64,000 bases of DNA from Exobacillus caeni (GTDB lineage Bacteria; Bacillota; Bacilli; Bacillales; Guptibacillaceae), in the NCBI RefSeq assembly GCF_005747095.1, contig NZ_SWLG01000008.1:124001-188000 (forward strand), in the 5' to 3' direction. A program made the translations under genes and the position numbers. This document shows positions 17,190 through 26,648 of this stretch, piece after piece (the stretch's first letter is position 1; each line of letters starts with the position of its first letter). The notes beneath the pieces were generated by a model. That model was not told the origin of the DNA. It worked only from the letters and a program-made list of their open reading frames with translations, and made no database searches.

Positions 17190-20100
17190 TTAGATTGATA
17201 GCTTTATGCTTTCGTTCATTTCATTTATCGCTTTTACGGACAGCGGCATATCTGCAGGTATTTGCAGGATTGCATTCACTGTATCCAAACTTGTGAAACA
17301 CGGAATCGAAAAACGGGAAGCAAGTGCCCTCAGTTCAAAACCGAACTTTTCTTTTATTCTTCCCTGGTTCGGGATATTGATCACTGTGGAAATGTGCTCT
17401 TCTTTAAAATAAGTTTCGACTGCCTTGATGTTTCTGCCAACATTTTCGACTGAGATTCCCTGTTCTAATAAAAATTCAGCTGTTTTGCCAGTCGCCATCA
17501 ACTTATGGCCGTTTTCACTAAGCTCCCTTGCAATCGTAATGCTAGCCTCTTTCTCTCTGTCGGTTATCGAAAGGAGAATGAATTGTCCCGCATTCATTGT
17601 AAAAGGATTGGGTTTATTAGGAAATAGAGCCTTTTCGAGTGCTTCTTCCGGCGTTGCGCCGATTCCCAGTGTTTCCCCGGTCGATTTCATTTCCGGCCCT
17701 AAAACATGATCTACATCCTTTAACTTGCCGTTTGAAAATACTGGTGCTTTTACCGCATAGTAGCCCGGTTCTTTTAGCAATCCAAAATTTGTACTCAGTG
17801 AATCCAGTGAATCCCCAACCTGGCAAAAAACTGCCCAGTCTACCATCGGAACTCCAGTAACCTTGCTCATTATCGGTACTGTCCTCGAAGAACGCGGATT
17901 GACTTCAAGTACATAAACGATTCCTTTCGAAATGACAAACTGGATGTTCATCATCCCGATTACACCAATCTCTTTAGCGATTCGGCTGCTATATGCAACA
18001 ATCATCTCCTTCATCACTTTTGACAGGGAAACGGGTGGAAAGATGGAAATGCTGTCTCCGGAATGGACACCAGCCTTTTCGGTATGTTCCATGATCCCTG
18101 GAATGACGATATCCTCTCCATCGCTGATAACGTCTACCTCGCACTCTAATCCTGGCAAATATTTATCGATCAAAAGTGGCCATATTCTGCGGTTCTCTTC
18201 GTCCTGAAGATGCTTCATATATCCTTTTAGTTCTTTTTCATTATAAAAAATAAACATCGATTGTCCGCCGATTACGTAGGAAGGCCGAACTAGAACAGGG
18301 TATCCGAGTTTTTTCGCAGCCGCCTGGAGTTGGCCAGGTGTTTCGATCGTTTCCCCTTCGATATGCGGGATCTCCAACTCTTTTAACAACCCATAAAAAG
18401 AATCTCGGTCCTCCACCCGATCAATGCTCTCGATCGAAGTTCCCAGGATCTTTACACCTTCTTCTTTTAAGGCTTCTGCAACGTTGATCGCAGTCTGACC
18501 GCCAAACTGGATCATAACGGCTTCCACCTGTTCTTTTTCGACAACATGTAAGATATCCTCTGATGTGAGCGGCTCAAAGTATAATCGGTCAGCGATCGAG
18601 TAATCGGTGCTTACCGTTTCAGGATTATTATTGATGACAATCGCTTCATACCCTTTCTTTTGTAAAGCAAGCGCTGCTTGAACCGAGCAAAAGTCAAACT
18701 CGACACCCTGGCCAATACGAATCGGGCCTGACCCGATGACTAGCACTTTTTTGGAAAATGGAACTGTAACCTCATCAGCTCCCGACCATGTTGAATAAAA
18801 ATAGGGCGTGATCGCCTCAAACTCTGCAGCACAAGTATCCACCTGCTTGTATCCAGGTATCAGCCCGAGTTGTTTCCTTCTGTTGCGTATATCTTTTTCG
18901 TTAACACTATAAAGTTTTGCAATGTATGCATCACTTATGTTCTTTTTCTTGGCTTGTTTCAACAGTTCTTCAGGAACATGTTCCCATTCAATTGATAGAA
19001 GCTTTTGTTCCAGTTCGATCAAGCCTTTTATTTTTTCTAAAAACCAGATATCGACCTGTGTTTTGTTGTGAAGCTCTTCTGTTTCCATCCCTCTTCGAAG
19101 CGCCTCTGCAAGCGCGAATAAACGAATATCAGTCGGTTCTTCTAAATTGGCATTCAACGTCTTACTGTCTGCCTTTTTAAAAAACGGCAGCGAAAGACCT
19201 GAAACGTTCATTTCGAGAGACCGGATTGCCTTATTGAGAGCACCTTCAAAGCTTCGGTCAATCGCCATCACTTCACCGGTCGCTTTCATCTGTGTACCAA
19301 GTGAGCGGTCAGCTTCCGTGAACTTATCGAAAGGAAAACGCGGGAGTTTCACAACGATATAATCCAGCGCTGGTTCAAACGATGCGAAGGTGTTTCCGGT
19401 TATCGGATTTTTTATTTCATCAAGATGGTAGCCAATCGCACACTTTGCTGCAATTCGGGCAATCGGATATCCGGTCGCCTTTGAAGCAAGTGCAGAGGAA
19501 CGGCTTACACGAGGATTGACCTCAATGATATAGTACTGCTGGGATTCAGGATCAAGCGCAAACTGGATGTTGCATCCTCCGATGATTTCCAGCGAACGGA
19601 TTACCTTTAAGGATGCATTTCTGAGCATCTGGTACTCCCGGTCAGTCAATGTTTGTGAAGGGGCAACAACGATCGAATCGCCTGTATGAACGCCTACAGG
19701 ATCCATGTTTTCCATATTGCAGACGATGATGCACGTGTCATTCTCATCACGGATCACTTCATACTCTACTTCTTTCCATCCTTTTATACTTTTTTCTACG
19801 AGTACCTGGTGAATCGGACTAAGTTGAAGTCCTTTTTTCAGTATTGTTTCGAGTTCCTCTTCACCGTAGGCAAATCCTCCGCCTTCACCGCCAAGCGTAT
19901 ACGCCGGCCGGACGATCACCGGGAAACCGATTTTCTCGGCAAATTTTAATCCTTCTGCAACCGAAACGATGATCGATGATTCAGGAATCGGCTCGTTTAT
20001 TGCTATCATCTGGCTTCGGAACAACTCTCGGTCTTCGCCTTTTTTTATCGAATCGACAGATGTACCAAGAAGTTTTACATTATATTTGTCAAGAATCCCC

Positions 20101-20414
20101 TGTTCCTTAAGCTTTACTGTTAAGTTCAGTCCAGTCTGGCCACCAAGGGTTCCGATAACGCCATCAGGGCGCTCGATGCTGATGATCTTCTCGATCACTT
20201 CGACTGATAACGGCTCCATGTATACTTTATCTGCGATCGACTGGTCGGTCATGATCGTTGCCGGATTGTTGTTTACGAGGACGACTTCTATTCCTTCCTC
20301 TTTCAAAGCAAGGCAAGCTTGTGTCCCTGCATAATCAAACTCAGCTGCCTGGCCGATCACGATCGGTCCAGAACCTATCACTAATACTTTGTGGATTTTT
20401 TTACGTAATGGCAT
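17190..20414 (-). CDS. carB: Carbamoyl-phosphate synthase large subunit (arginine operon copy)
   Basis: The large subunit makes carbamoyl phosphate from bicarbonate, ATP and ammonia channelled from CarA. At 1074 residues it is full length. The duplicated ATP-grasp halves are evident: VIGSGPIVIGQAAEFDYAG near residue 12 and VIGSGPIRIGQGVEFDF near residue 555, each with its EVNPR motif. The C-terminal allosteric domain (about 935 onward, NAGQFILLSITDREKEASI) is shorter in motifs but present. Bacilli often carry two CPS enzymes; its place inside the arg operon marks this as the arginine-controlled one. It overlaps carA by 14 bp. Confidence 0.96.
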   Translation of the reverse strand: MPLRKKIHKVLVIGSGPIVIGQAAEFDYAGTQACLALKEEGIEVVLVNNNPATIMTDQSIADKVYMEPLSVEVIEKIISIERPDGVIGTLGGQTGLNLTVKLKEQGILDKYNVKLLGTSVDSIKKGEDRELFRSQMIAINEPIPESSIIVSVAEGLKFAEKIGFPVIVRPAYTLGGEGGGFAYGEEELETILKKGLQLSPIHQVLVEKSIKGWKEVEYEVIRDENDTCIIVCNMENMDPVGVHTGDSIVVAPSQTLTDREYQMLRNASLKVIRSLEIIGGCNIQFALDPESQQYYIIEVNPRVSRSSALASKATGYPIARIAAKCAIGYHLDEIKNPITGNTFASFEPALDYIVVKLPRFPFDKFTEADRSLGTQMKATGEVMAIDRSFEGALNKAIRSLEMNVSGLSLPFFKKADSKTLNANLEEPTDIRLFALAEALRRGMETEELHNKTQVDIWFLEKIKGLIELEQKLLSIEWEHVPEELLKQAKKKNISDAYIAKLYSVNEKDIRNRRKQLGLIPGYKQVDTCAAEFEAITPYFYSTWSGADEVTVPFSKKVLVIGSGPIRIGQGVEFDFCSVQAALALQKKGYEAIVINNNPETVSTDYSIADRLYFEPLTSEDILHVVEKEQVEAVMIQFGGQTAINVAEALKEEGVKILGTSIESIDRVEDRDSFYGLLKELEIPHIEGETIETPGQLQAAAKKLGYPVLVRPSYVIGGQSMFIFYNEKELKGYMKHLQDEENRRIWPLLIDKYLPGLECEVDVISDGEDIVIPGIMEHTEKAGVHSGDSISIFPPVSLSKVMKEMIVAYSSRIAKEIGVIGMMNIQFVISKGIVYVLEVNPRSSRTVPIMSKVTGVPMVDWAVFCQVGDSLDSLSTNFGLLKEPGYYAVKAPVFSNGKLKDVDHVLGPEMKSTGETLGIGATPEEALEKALFPNKPNPFTMNAGQFILLSITDREKEASITIARELSENGHKLMATGKTAEFLLEQGISVENVGRNIKAVETYFKEEHISTVINIPNQGRIKEKFGFELRALASRFSIPCFTSLDTVNAILQIPADMPLSVKAINEMNESIKLSI

Positions 20415-21513
20415 AATTCATGTCTCCTGATTGTACAAGTTGTTGGATAAATTGTTGGAATAAATATTCGGTATCACTCGGTCCTGGATGAGATTCCGGG
20501 TGAAACTGTATTGTCTGAATCGGGTAAAAGGAATGCTTTAAACCTTCGATAGACCGATCATTAACGTTGATGTGTGTAACATCAAAACCGGTTTTTTTTA
20601 GGTTTTCATTGGTTACTACATAGCCGTGATTCTGTGGGGTCATATATACCTTGCCTGTGACCAGGTCCTTAACAGGATGGTTTCCACCTCTATGTCCGAA
20701 TTTAAGTTTCTTCGTCGTTGCTCCGTATGCAAGGGCAAGCAATTGATGCCCCAGGCAAATACCCAGCGTGGGAAATACCGAGCTGATTTTTTTAAATTCA
20801 TTCAGATAGCCTGAAAGCGCGAGAGGATCTCCAGGTCCATTGCTGATCACGATTCCGTCAGGCTTCATCTTATTGATCTCATCAAACGTCGTGCTATAAG
20901 GCACTACTCTGACAGAACAACCTTTGTTCAATAGTGCATCGAGGATCGATTTTTTGTATCCGCAGTCGACCAAAACAACATGCGGACCGTTTCCCTGATA
21001 AAAAGCGGATTTGTTCCCTGCTACTTTATCTACCCAGAAAGTGTGGAAGGATTTTTCCATAAAAGGCGTCTGCCAGTACGGCTTAGAATTCAGTTCATCC
21101 GTTTGTGGAGGTTCCGCGACTATATGTCCCTTCACTGTCCCTTCAGCTCGGATCAGTTTTACTAGCGAACGTGTGTCGATTCCCGCGAGCCCGCTTATTC
21201 CAGCAAGCTTTAACTGTTCATTAAAAGAGGTTTCAGAAAGGTGGTGGCTCGGTGTTTCACAGAGCTCTCCGATTATGATCCCGGAAAGATTAAGTTTTGT
21301 ACTTTCATTATCAACATGGTTTACTCCATAGTTTCCGATCAGGGGATAACAAAATGTAACGATTTGCCCTGCATAGGAAGGATCCGTTACGATTTCCTGG
21401 TACCCCGTCATGCTTGTGTTAAAAACTACTTCACCTGCAGCTTCCTTTTCTGTTCCGATTAACTGTCCCTCAAAGATATGGCCTGTTTCTAATGCTAAAA
21501 AACCTTTTTTCAA
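20401..21513 (-). CDS. carA: Carbamoyl-phosphate synthase small subunit (arginine operon copy)
   Basis: The glutaminase subunit releases ammonia for CarB. The class I amidotransferase triad is visible: Cys in LGICLGHQLL, and His and Glu in FHPESHPG. The frame is open to an ATG at 21555, but an AAAGGAGG site inside that extension stands 7 bases before a TTG at 21513. The protein from the TTG (MKKGFLALETGHIFEGQLIG) starts where CarA proteins normally do, so TTG is chosen, giving 370 residues. The start then lies 16 bp after argD rather than overlapping it. The TTG may lower CarA synthesis relative to other operon products. Confidence 0.94.
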   Translation of the reverse strand: MKKGFLALETGHIFEGQLIGTEKEAAGEVVFNTSMTGYQEIVTDPSYAGQIVTFCYPLIGNYGVNHVDNESTKLNLSGIIIGELCETPSHHLSETSFNEQLKLAGISGLAGIDTRSLVKLIRAEGTVKGHIVAEPPQTDELNSKPYWQTPFMEKSFHTFWVDKVAGNKSAFYQGNGPHVVLVDCGYKKSILDALLNKGCSVRVVPYSTTFDEINKMKPDGIVISNGPGDPLALSGYLNEFKKISSVFPTLGICLGHQLLALAYGATTKKLKFGHRGGNHPVKDLVTGKVYMTPQNHGYVVTNENLKKTGFDVTHINVNDRSIEGLKHSFYPIQTIQFHPESHPGPSDTEYLFQQFIQQLVQSGDMNYAIT

Positions 21514-21529
21514 AAGAGTGGCCTCCTTT

Positions 21530-22747
21530 CTAGCTGACTGTATATAGTTTTTCAAACACCGAATCTAAAATCGTGATAAACGTTTCAATTTCTTCTTTTG
21601 TAGCCGTTAACGGAGGCAGGATACGTACAACATCCTGGCCAGCCGGAAGGATCAGCACTTTTTCTTTACGCGCCGCGGTAATAATGTCCGCCGCTTTACC
21701 GGGTATGAGCAAACCAAGCAAGAGCCCTTTGCCGCGGACTTCCTCTATAACCGGATACTTTTCCTTTAGTCCATTTAAGCTTTCGGTTAGTTGAGCTGAA
21801 ATAGATCGAGCAGTGAATAAGATGTTTTCGTTTAGAATATGGGAGACTGTCGCATATCCGGCGCTGCTTGCAATCGGGTTTCCCCCAAATGTACTGCCGT
21901 GGCTTCCGGGCCCAAATACTTTTGCGGCTTCTTCTTTTGCCAGGACTGCTCCGATAGGAAACCCTGATCCAAGCCCTTTCGCGAGTGTGATCACATCTGG
22001 TTGGATTTCATACTGCTCATATGCAAACAGCGTTCCCGTTCTTCCGATTCCGGTTTGAACTTCATCCACCATGATGAGAATATTATTCTCTTTGCAAATG
22101 GCAGCAAGCTGTTTGACCCACTCTTTGTCAGCCGGAACGACACCGCCCTCTCCCTGCACTAACTCAAGCATTACTGCACAGGGGCTTAAAAAGTCAATCT
22201 CCTTAAGGGAATCCAGGTCGTTGTAAGGTAAATAGTGAAATCCCTCGACAAGCGGCTCGAAGCCTTCGTGAAGTTTCGGCTGCCCTGTAGCTGATAAGGA
22301 AGCCATCGTTCGGCCATGAAAGGATTGTTCAAATGTCACGATTTCAACCTTTTCCGCTTTTTTTACTTCATGCGCATATTTTCTCGCCAGCTTAATCGCC
22401 GCTTCATTCGCCTCTGCCCCACTGTTGCAGAAAAACACCCTGTCAGCGAAGCTGTTTTCCGTTAGAACTTTTGCCAGTTTTTCCTGGATAGGAATTTTAT
22501 ACAGGTTGGAACAATGCCAGAGTTTATCTAACTGGACGCTTACTTCCTTTTTTACTTCTTCAGGGGCATGGCCGAGATTGCAAACCGCGATGCCTGAAGT
22601 AAAGTCCAGGTATTTCGTTCCTTCATCGTCCCACACATAGCTGCCTTTTCCTTTCACTATGGAGATCGGCCATCGATTGTACGTGTTCATCAATGGAGAT
22701 ATGTCTGTCCCCTCATTCGTTCTGACTGCGGTTTTAAGTTCAGGCAT
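21530..22747 (-). CDS. argD: Acetylornithine aminotransferase
   Basis: A PLP-dependent class III aminotransferase that converts N-acetylglutamate semialdehyde to N-acetylornithine. It is 405 residues long. The cofactor motifs are present: FCNSGAEANEAAIKLAR, FHGRTMASLSATG, the Asp in MVDEVQTGIGRTG, and the Schiff-base Lys in TLAKGLGSGFPIGAV near residue 255. It overlaps argB by 8 bp, with an AGGAGG site inside argB, so translation is coupled. The position between argB and carA is standard for the Bacillus arg operon. Confidence 0.96.
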   Translation of the reverse strand: MPELKTAVRTNEGTDISPLMNTYNRWPISIVKGKGSYVWDDEGTKYLDFTSGIAVCNLGHAPEEVKKEVSVQLDKLWHCSNLYKIPIQEKLAKVLTENSFADRVFFCNSGAEANEAAIKLARKYAHEVKKAEKVEIVTFEQSFHGRTMASLSATGQPKLHEGFEPLVEGFHYLPYNDLDSLKEIDFLSPCAVMLELVQGEGGVVPADKEWVKQLAAICKENNILIMVDEVQTGIGRTGTLFAYEQYEIQPDVITLAKGLGSGFPIGAVLAKEEAAKVFGPGSHGSTFGGNPIASSAGYATVSHILNENILFTARSISAQLTESLNGLKEKYPVIEEVRGKGLLLGLLIPGKAADIITAARKEKVLILPAGQDVVRILPPLTATKEEIETFITILDSVFEKLYTVS

Positions 22748-23543
22748 GAACCTGGTCCTCCTTTTTGATTATTTTAGTACCGGATTTTTTTCCGTCATAA
22801 AATTTAAGCAGGCTTTCTTCCTCGAGTCCGTTTAAAATGACAGCTTCGGTAACTTTTTCGGAAAGGGAGTCTAAAGCAGCCGTTACTTTCGGCAACATTC
22901 CTCCTGTAATCTGCTTCTCTTCGATCAAACATTTTATTTCCTTTTCACTCACCTGATGAAGTACTGATTTTTTGCCATCAGCTTCTGTGTAAATTCCAGG
23001 AATATTACTGATTAAGCAAAATCTTGCTTTTAATGCCCTGGCGATTGCCGAAGCTGCCGAGTCCCCGTTAATGTTATATCGCTGCCCCGATAAATCAATT
23101 CCGATCGGAGAGATGACAGGTATCATGCTGTGCATGCAGATGTTACGGATAAAGGGACCGTTCACCTTTTCTACTTCACCAACAAAACCGATGTCTGCTG
23201 CATTTTTAACTGGCTTAGCTTGAATCAGGCCGCCGTCTACACCACTTATCCCAACTGCTGTTCCTCCTGCTTTTTTAAGTTGGGATACAATTTTTTTATT
23301 TACCGAACCGCTAAGCACCATTTCAACCACGTCAAGCATCTCATTTGTGGTGACACGTAAGCCATCAATGAAAGTTGAATTAACGCCAAGCTTTTCTAGC
23401 ACCGAGGAAATAAGCGGCCCTCCACCATGTACGATTACCGGCTTCACTCTTCCCTCTTTTTGGATTGCTACGACATTTTTATAAAAAGAATCAGGAAGCG
23501 ATTCAAGTACACTTCCACCGCATTTGATCACTAAAAATTCCAT
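22740..23543 (-). CDS. argB: N-acetylglutamate kinase
   Basis: Phosphorylates N-acetylglutamate, the second step of the pathway. The 267-residue amino acid kinase begins MEFLVIKCGGSVLE, where Lys and Gly residues bind ATP, and contains VIVHGGGPLISSVLEKLG for substrate phosphate binding and NINGDSAASAIA near residue 165. The length fits the short Bacillus form. An N-terminal helix used for arginine feedback inhibition in other groups is missing, so repression by ArgR and control of ArgJ are the likely checks. It follows argJ by 11 bp. Confidence 0.96.
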   Translation of the reverse strand: MEFLVIKCGGSVLESLPDSFYKNVVAIQKEGRVKPVIVHGGGPLISSVLEKLGVNSTFIDGLRVTTNEMLDVVEMVLSGSVNKKIVSQLKKAGGTAVGISGVDGGLIQAKPVKNAADIGFVGEVEKVNGPFIRNICMHSMIPVISPIGIDLSGQRYNINGDSAASAIARALKARFCLISNIPGIYTEADGKKSVLHQVSEKEIKCLIEEKQITGGMLPKVTAALDSLSEKVTEAVILNGLEEESLLKFYDGKKSGTKIIKKEDQVHA

Positions 23544-23554
23544 CTGATTCCTCC

Positions 23555-24793
23555 TTACGTACGATACGATGCATTGATTCTGACATAGTCGTAAGAAAGA
23601 TCACAGCCCCATGCCACAGCAGATTCGTTCCCTTGTGCCAGGTCTACAGTGATTTTAATGGTGTCATTCATTAAGTAGTTATAAGCATCATCTTCATCGA
23701 ATGGAACAGGCAATCCATTTTCCACGACCTTGATGGATCCCAGCGAAATCGATACAAGGTTCGGATCGATTTGCTGGCCGCTATATCCAACAGCACAGAT
23801 GATACGGCCCCAGTTGGCATCGGCCCCAAAAACAGCTGTTTTAACAAGAGAGGAACCTACGATCTTTTTAGCGATAACACCTGCCGCTTCTTTGTCCCGT
23901 GCATCTTTCACCTGCACTTCGATCAGCTTTGTCGCACCCTCTCCGTCCCTTGCGATCTTTTTAGCGAGCTCTTTGCTGACCATCTCCAGCCCTTCGAGGA
24001 ACAATCCCCAGTCCTTATGCTGTTTCGTTAGTTTTTTATTTTCAGCAAGTCCGTTAGCGAGTACCATCACCATATCGTTCGTACTTGTATCTCCATCCAC
24101 CGTGATCATGTTGAAGGTGGAATTTGTCACTTGCTTTAGGGCTTCTGATAGGTCGTTGTGATCGATCGCTGCATCTGTCGTAATGAATCCAAGCATCGTT
24201 GCCATGTTTGGATGGATCATCCCTGACCCTTTTGCAGCCCCGCCTATCATCACTTTTTTTTCATCGATTTCAAGCTCGACTCCAATATGCTTCACACATG
24301 TATCTGTTGTTAAAATCGCTTCTTCAAAATCATCCGCATTGCCATCTACCTCATAGTCTACTAACGCAGCGATTCCATTCAAAATTTTTTCCATCGGTAG
24401 ATGTTGGCCGATCACTCCTGTGGAAACAACAGCCGCAAGGTGTTCCTGGATACCAGCATGGGCTGCAAATTCTTTTCTCATTTGATACGCATCCTGTAAC
24501 CCTTTCTCTCCGGTACAGGCATTTGCGTTTCCGGAGTTTACTAGAATCCCCTGAATCTTGTTCTCTACACTGACACTTTCACGGGTAACAACAAGTGGAG
24601 CTGCCTGATAGGTGTTGGTAGTGTAAACGGCCGCCGAATCTGCCGGAACCTCAGAGTAAAGCCAGCCAAGGTCCTTTCGCTTTCTTTTCAAACCAAAATG
24701 AATACCACGAGCATGGAAGCCTTTCGGGGTTGTCACTCTTCCGTCCTCAAGAACTTTTACTTGTTTCTTTATTGCAGTCTGGCTTTCACTCAT
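23555..24793 (-). CDS. argJ: Bifunctional glutamate N-acetyltransferase / N-acetylornithine acetyltransferase
   Basis: ArgJ recycles the acetyl group from acetylornithine to glutamate and can also use acetyl-CoA, replacing ArgA and ArgE. It is 412 residues from the ATG at 24793, picked because AAAAAGGAG lies upstream; the longer frame overlaps argC and has no site. The self-cleavage point is visible as [15 protein letters not shown], where the Thr of ATMLG becomes the N-terminal nucleophile of the beta chain. The oxyanion residues in the conserved [14 protein letters not shown] segment are present. No argA or argE gene is seen nearby, in line with a full bifunctional enzyme. Confidence 0.95.
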   Translation of the reverse strand: MSESQTAIKKQVKVLEDGRVTTPKGFHARGIHFGLKRKRKDLGWLYSEVPADSAAVYTTNTYQAAPLVVTRESVSVENKIQGILVNSGNANACTGEKGLQDAYQMRKEFAAHAGIQEHLAAVVSTGVIGQHLPMEKILNGIAALVDYEVDGNADDFEEAILTTDTCVKHIGVELEIDEKKVMIGGAAKGSGMIHPNMATMLGFITTDAAIDHNDLSEALKQVTNSTFNMITVDGDTSTNDMVMVLANGLAENKKLTKQHKDWGLFLEGLEMVSKELAKKIARDGEGATKLIEVQVKDARDKEAAGVIAKKIVGSSLVKTAVFGADANWGRIICAVGYSGQQIDPNLVSISLGSIKVVENGLPVPFDEDDAYNYLMNDTIKITVDLAQGNESAVAWGCDLSYDYVRINASYRT

Positions 24794-24830
24794 TCCAACT
24801 TCTCTCCTTTTTAATATAGATTCATAGTTT

Positions 24831-25868
24831 TTAAGGATATACCGGTGACAGGTTAAGACCTGTTTTTGCATCCAACCCCATCATGATATTAAGATTTTGA
24901 ACTGCCTGGCCTGCTGCTCCTTTTACCACGTTGTCAATTACAGAGACGATCGTAAGTCTTCCTGTTCTAGCATCGGACATAAAGCCTATGTCGCAGTAAT
25001 TTGAAGCGGAGACTTCTTTTGTTGTTGGCCAATGATCCTCAGGCCTGATCCTTACAAAAGGTTTTCCTTCGTAAAACTGTTTATATAGATCGATTATCTC
25101 TCCGGTTGATTTATGTTCTTGAAGGTCTGCATACATTGTACACATGATTCCTCTTGTCATAGGAACGAGATGAGTAGAGAAAGTGACGTTGCTCTGGATG
25201 CCTGATTCTGTATGTAATATCTGCTCGATCTCAGGGATATGCTGGTGTGATCCCAGTTTGTATGCTTTTAGATTTTCGTTTGTCTCTGCAAAATGTGTTC
25301 CTATGCTCACGCTTCTCCCAGCTCCAGATACACCGGATTTGCCATCGATAATAATCGAATCGCTTTTAATCCATTTTTCTTTTAGTGCCGGCAATAATCC
25401 TAAAAGAGTTGCAGTTGGATAACAACCGGGATTGGCTATCAACGAGGCTTCTTTTACGTCGTTTTCGTAAATTTCGCTGAGTCCGTATACTGCTTTTTCT
25501 AAGTTCTTTTCTGAAGCAGATGAATTTTTATACCATTTCTCGTATAACAAAGGATCCTTAAGCCGAAAGTCTCCTGAAAGATCGATACATTTTACACCAT
25601 ATTCCAGGAATTCAGGAACAAAGTTTTTGCTTACACCAGAAGGCGTGGCAAAAAATACTACATCTACTTCTTTTGCGACTTTCGGGATATCTAATGTTTT
25701 CAACATACTCTCTTTTACGCCCGAGAAATGAGGATAAACCTCTGACAACTGCTTATTGCTTTGAGAATTAGAAATAAGATACGTAAGATTTGCTTCCGGG
25801 TGGTTTAATAAAAGTCGTAACAATTCGATTCCGCTGTATCCTGTTGCACCAACAATGGCAATATTCAC
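24831..25868 (-). CDS. argC: N-acetyl-gamma-glutamyl-phosphate reductase
   Basis: Reduces N-acetylglutamyl phosphate to the semialdehyde with NADPH. The 345-residue protein opens with the nucleotide-binding sequence IAIVGATGYSGIELLRLL and carries the catalytic Cys in LIANPGCYPTATLLGLLPAL near residue 148. KSGVSGAGRS and HQHIPEIEQ, with the catalytic His, are present. The GTG start has GGAGGGCGAGAG upstream. It is the first gene of the arginine operon, behind a promoter with two ARG boxes. Confidence 0.96.
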   Translation of the reverse strand: MNIAIVGATGYSGIELLRLLLNHPEANLTYLISNSQSNKQLSEVYPHFSGVKESMLKTLDIPKVAKEVDVVFFATPSGVSKNFVPEFLEYGVKCIDLSGDFRLKDPLLYEKWYKNSSASEKNLEKAVYGLSEIYENDVKEASLIANPGCYPTATLLGLLPALKEKWIKSDSIIIDGKSGVSGAGRSVSIGTHFAETNENLKAYKLGSHQHIPEIEQILHTESGIQSNVTFSTHLVPMTRGIMCTMYADLQEHKSTGEIIDLYKQFYEGKPFVRIRPEDHWPTTKEVSASNYCDIGFMSDARTGRLTIVSVIDNVVKGAAGQAVQNLNIMMGLDAKTGLNLSPVYP

Positions 25869-25896
25869 GATCTCTCGCCCTCCAATTTCTCTTTAT

Positions 25897-25934
25897 GTTG
25901 AATTATTATACATATGTATGAATTAAGATACAAT
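25897..25934 (-). promoter_or_regulatory. argC promoter with tandem ARG boxes
   Basis: On the minus strand a SigA-type promoter reads TTGTAT (25933-25928), 17 bases, TATAAT (25910-25905). Two ARG-box-like sites overlap it, at 25917-25934 (TATGAATTAAGATACAAT) and 25897-25914, each matching TNTGAAT-WWWW-ATTCANW at 16 of 18 positions. They are separated by two bases, so the centres lie 20 bp apart, about two helical turns. This is the layout expected for hexameric ArgR/AhrC binding that blocks RNA polymerase. Confidence 0.8.
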
Positions 25935-25995
25935 AGTAAAATTAAAAAAAGTTGAAAAATTTAAAATATGCATTCTCTTTACTTTAATTTTATGC

Positions 25996-26030
25996 AAAAA
26001 AAAGAGCCCTCCTTTTTGTGAAGAGCTCCT
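25996..26030 (-). terminator. Terminator after the truncated Rrf2 gene
   Basis: On the minus strand GAGC and GCTC arms (with weaker inner pairing) are followed by eight T residues, about 10 bp after the stop codon. Confidence 0.6.
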
Positions 26031-26040
26031 ACTCGCAATA

Positions 26041-26214
26041 CTAATTAAGACCGACAAACCCTGCTTTTTTTAATTTACCGAGCATCCTTCGTATTACAAC
26101 CGGATTTGTATTAACGCTTACTGCAATCCAATCAGAAGTACACCTGCAGCTTTTATCTATAGAAAACAACGAAAGGACGTGAACTGCTACTGCAAAACGG
26201 CTGCTGATTCTCAT
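26041..26214 (-). pseudogene. Truncated Rrf2-family regulator
   Basis: The 57 residues from MRISSRFAVAVHVLSLFSID match the first part of an Rrf2 regulator: helix 1, then SDWIAVSVNTNPVVIRRMLG as the helix-turn-helix. The frame stops after KKAGFVGLN, where family members continue for another 70-80 residues with the wing and dimerisation helix. A terminator follows at once, so the missing part was lost cleanly, not by a visible frameshift. AGGAG precedes the ATG at a normal distance. It may be a decayed gene or a DNA-binding fragment still made. It lies between bdbC and argC. Confidence 0.7.
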
Positions 26215-26240
26215 ACCGTGTCCACTCCTGCAAACTTTGA

Positions 26241-26648
26241 TCAAGGCTTTCTTTGCTTATATAATAAGCCCATCGAAAGTGTGATGATTGTAAAGCAAAT
26301 AAAAGCAAGCAGCGGAATGGTAATAAAGCCTGCCCAATTAATATACTCTCCGGAACAGGGAACGCCACTTGTGCAGGATTCGAACTTTTTAAAAGCAGGA
26401 ACCTTTTGAAGTGTATAATGATATACAGAGAGGATCATTCCAATAACTGAAAACGGCAGTACATACCGATAGACTGACTGCTCATTATAGAAAAATGCAA
26501 TACCTAGAATAAAAGCTAACGGGTACATCAAAACCCGTTGATACCAGCAAAGAGTACATGGAACAAAATGCAGGAGTTCACTAAAAGACAGGCTCCCTAA
26601 CACAGCAACAATCGCTGTTATCCATGCAAGTAATAGCGTCCGGTTCAT
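26241..26648 (-). CDS. bdbC: Disulfide bond formation protein BdbC (DsbB-like)
   Basis: A 135-residue, four-helix membrane quinone oxidoreductase that re-oxidises its partner thiol oxidase. The two loop cysteine pairs are visible: CTLC (residues 31-34) at the first external loop and C92/C98 (SCTSGVPCSG) in the second. The protein is short, as in Bacillus BdbC. Its start overlaps the stop of bdbD by 4 bp (ATGA), so they are coupled. The pair makes extracytoplasmic disulfides, for example for competence, secreted enzymes or cytochrome c. Confidence 0.93.
   Translation of the reverse strand: MNRTLLLAWITAIVAVLGSLSFSELLHFVPCTLCWYQRVLMYPLAFILGIAFFYNEQSVYRYVLPFSVIGMILSVYHYTLQKVPAFKKFESCTSGVPCSGEYINWAGFITIPLLAFICFTIITLSMGLLYKQRKP

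Noticed and set aside
23730-24161. 143-codon open frame on the plus strand inside argJ
   Set aside because: Antisense shadow of a strongly conserved enzyme gene with no independent start signals.
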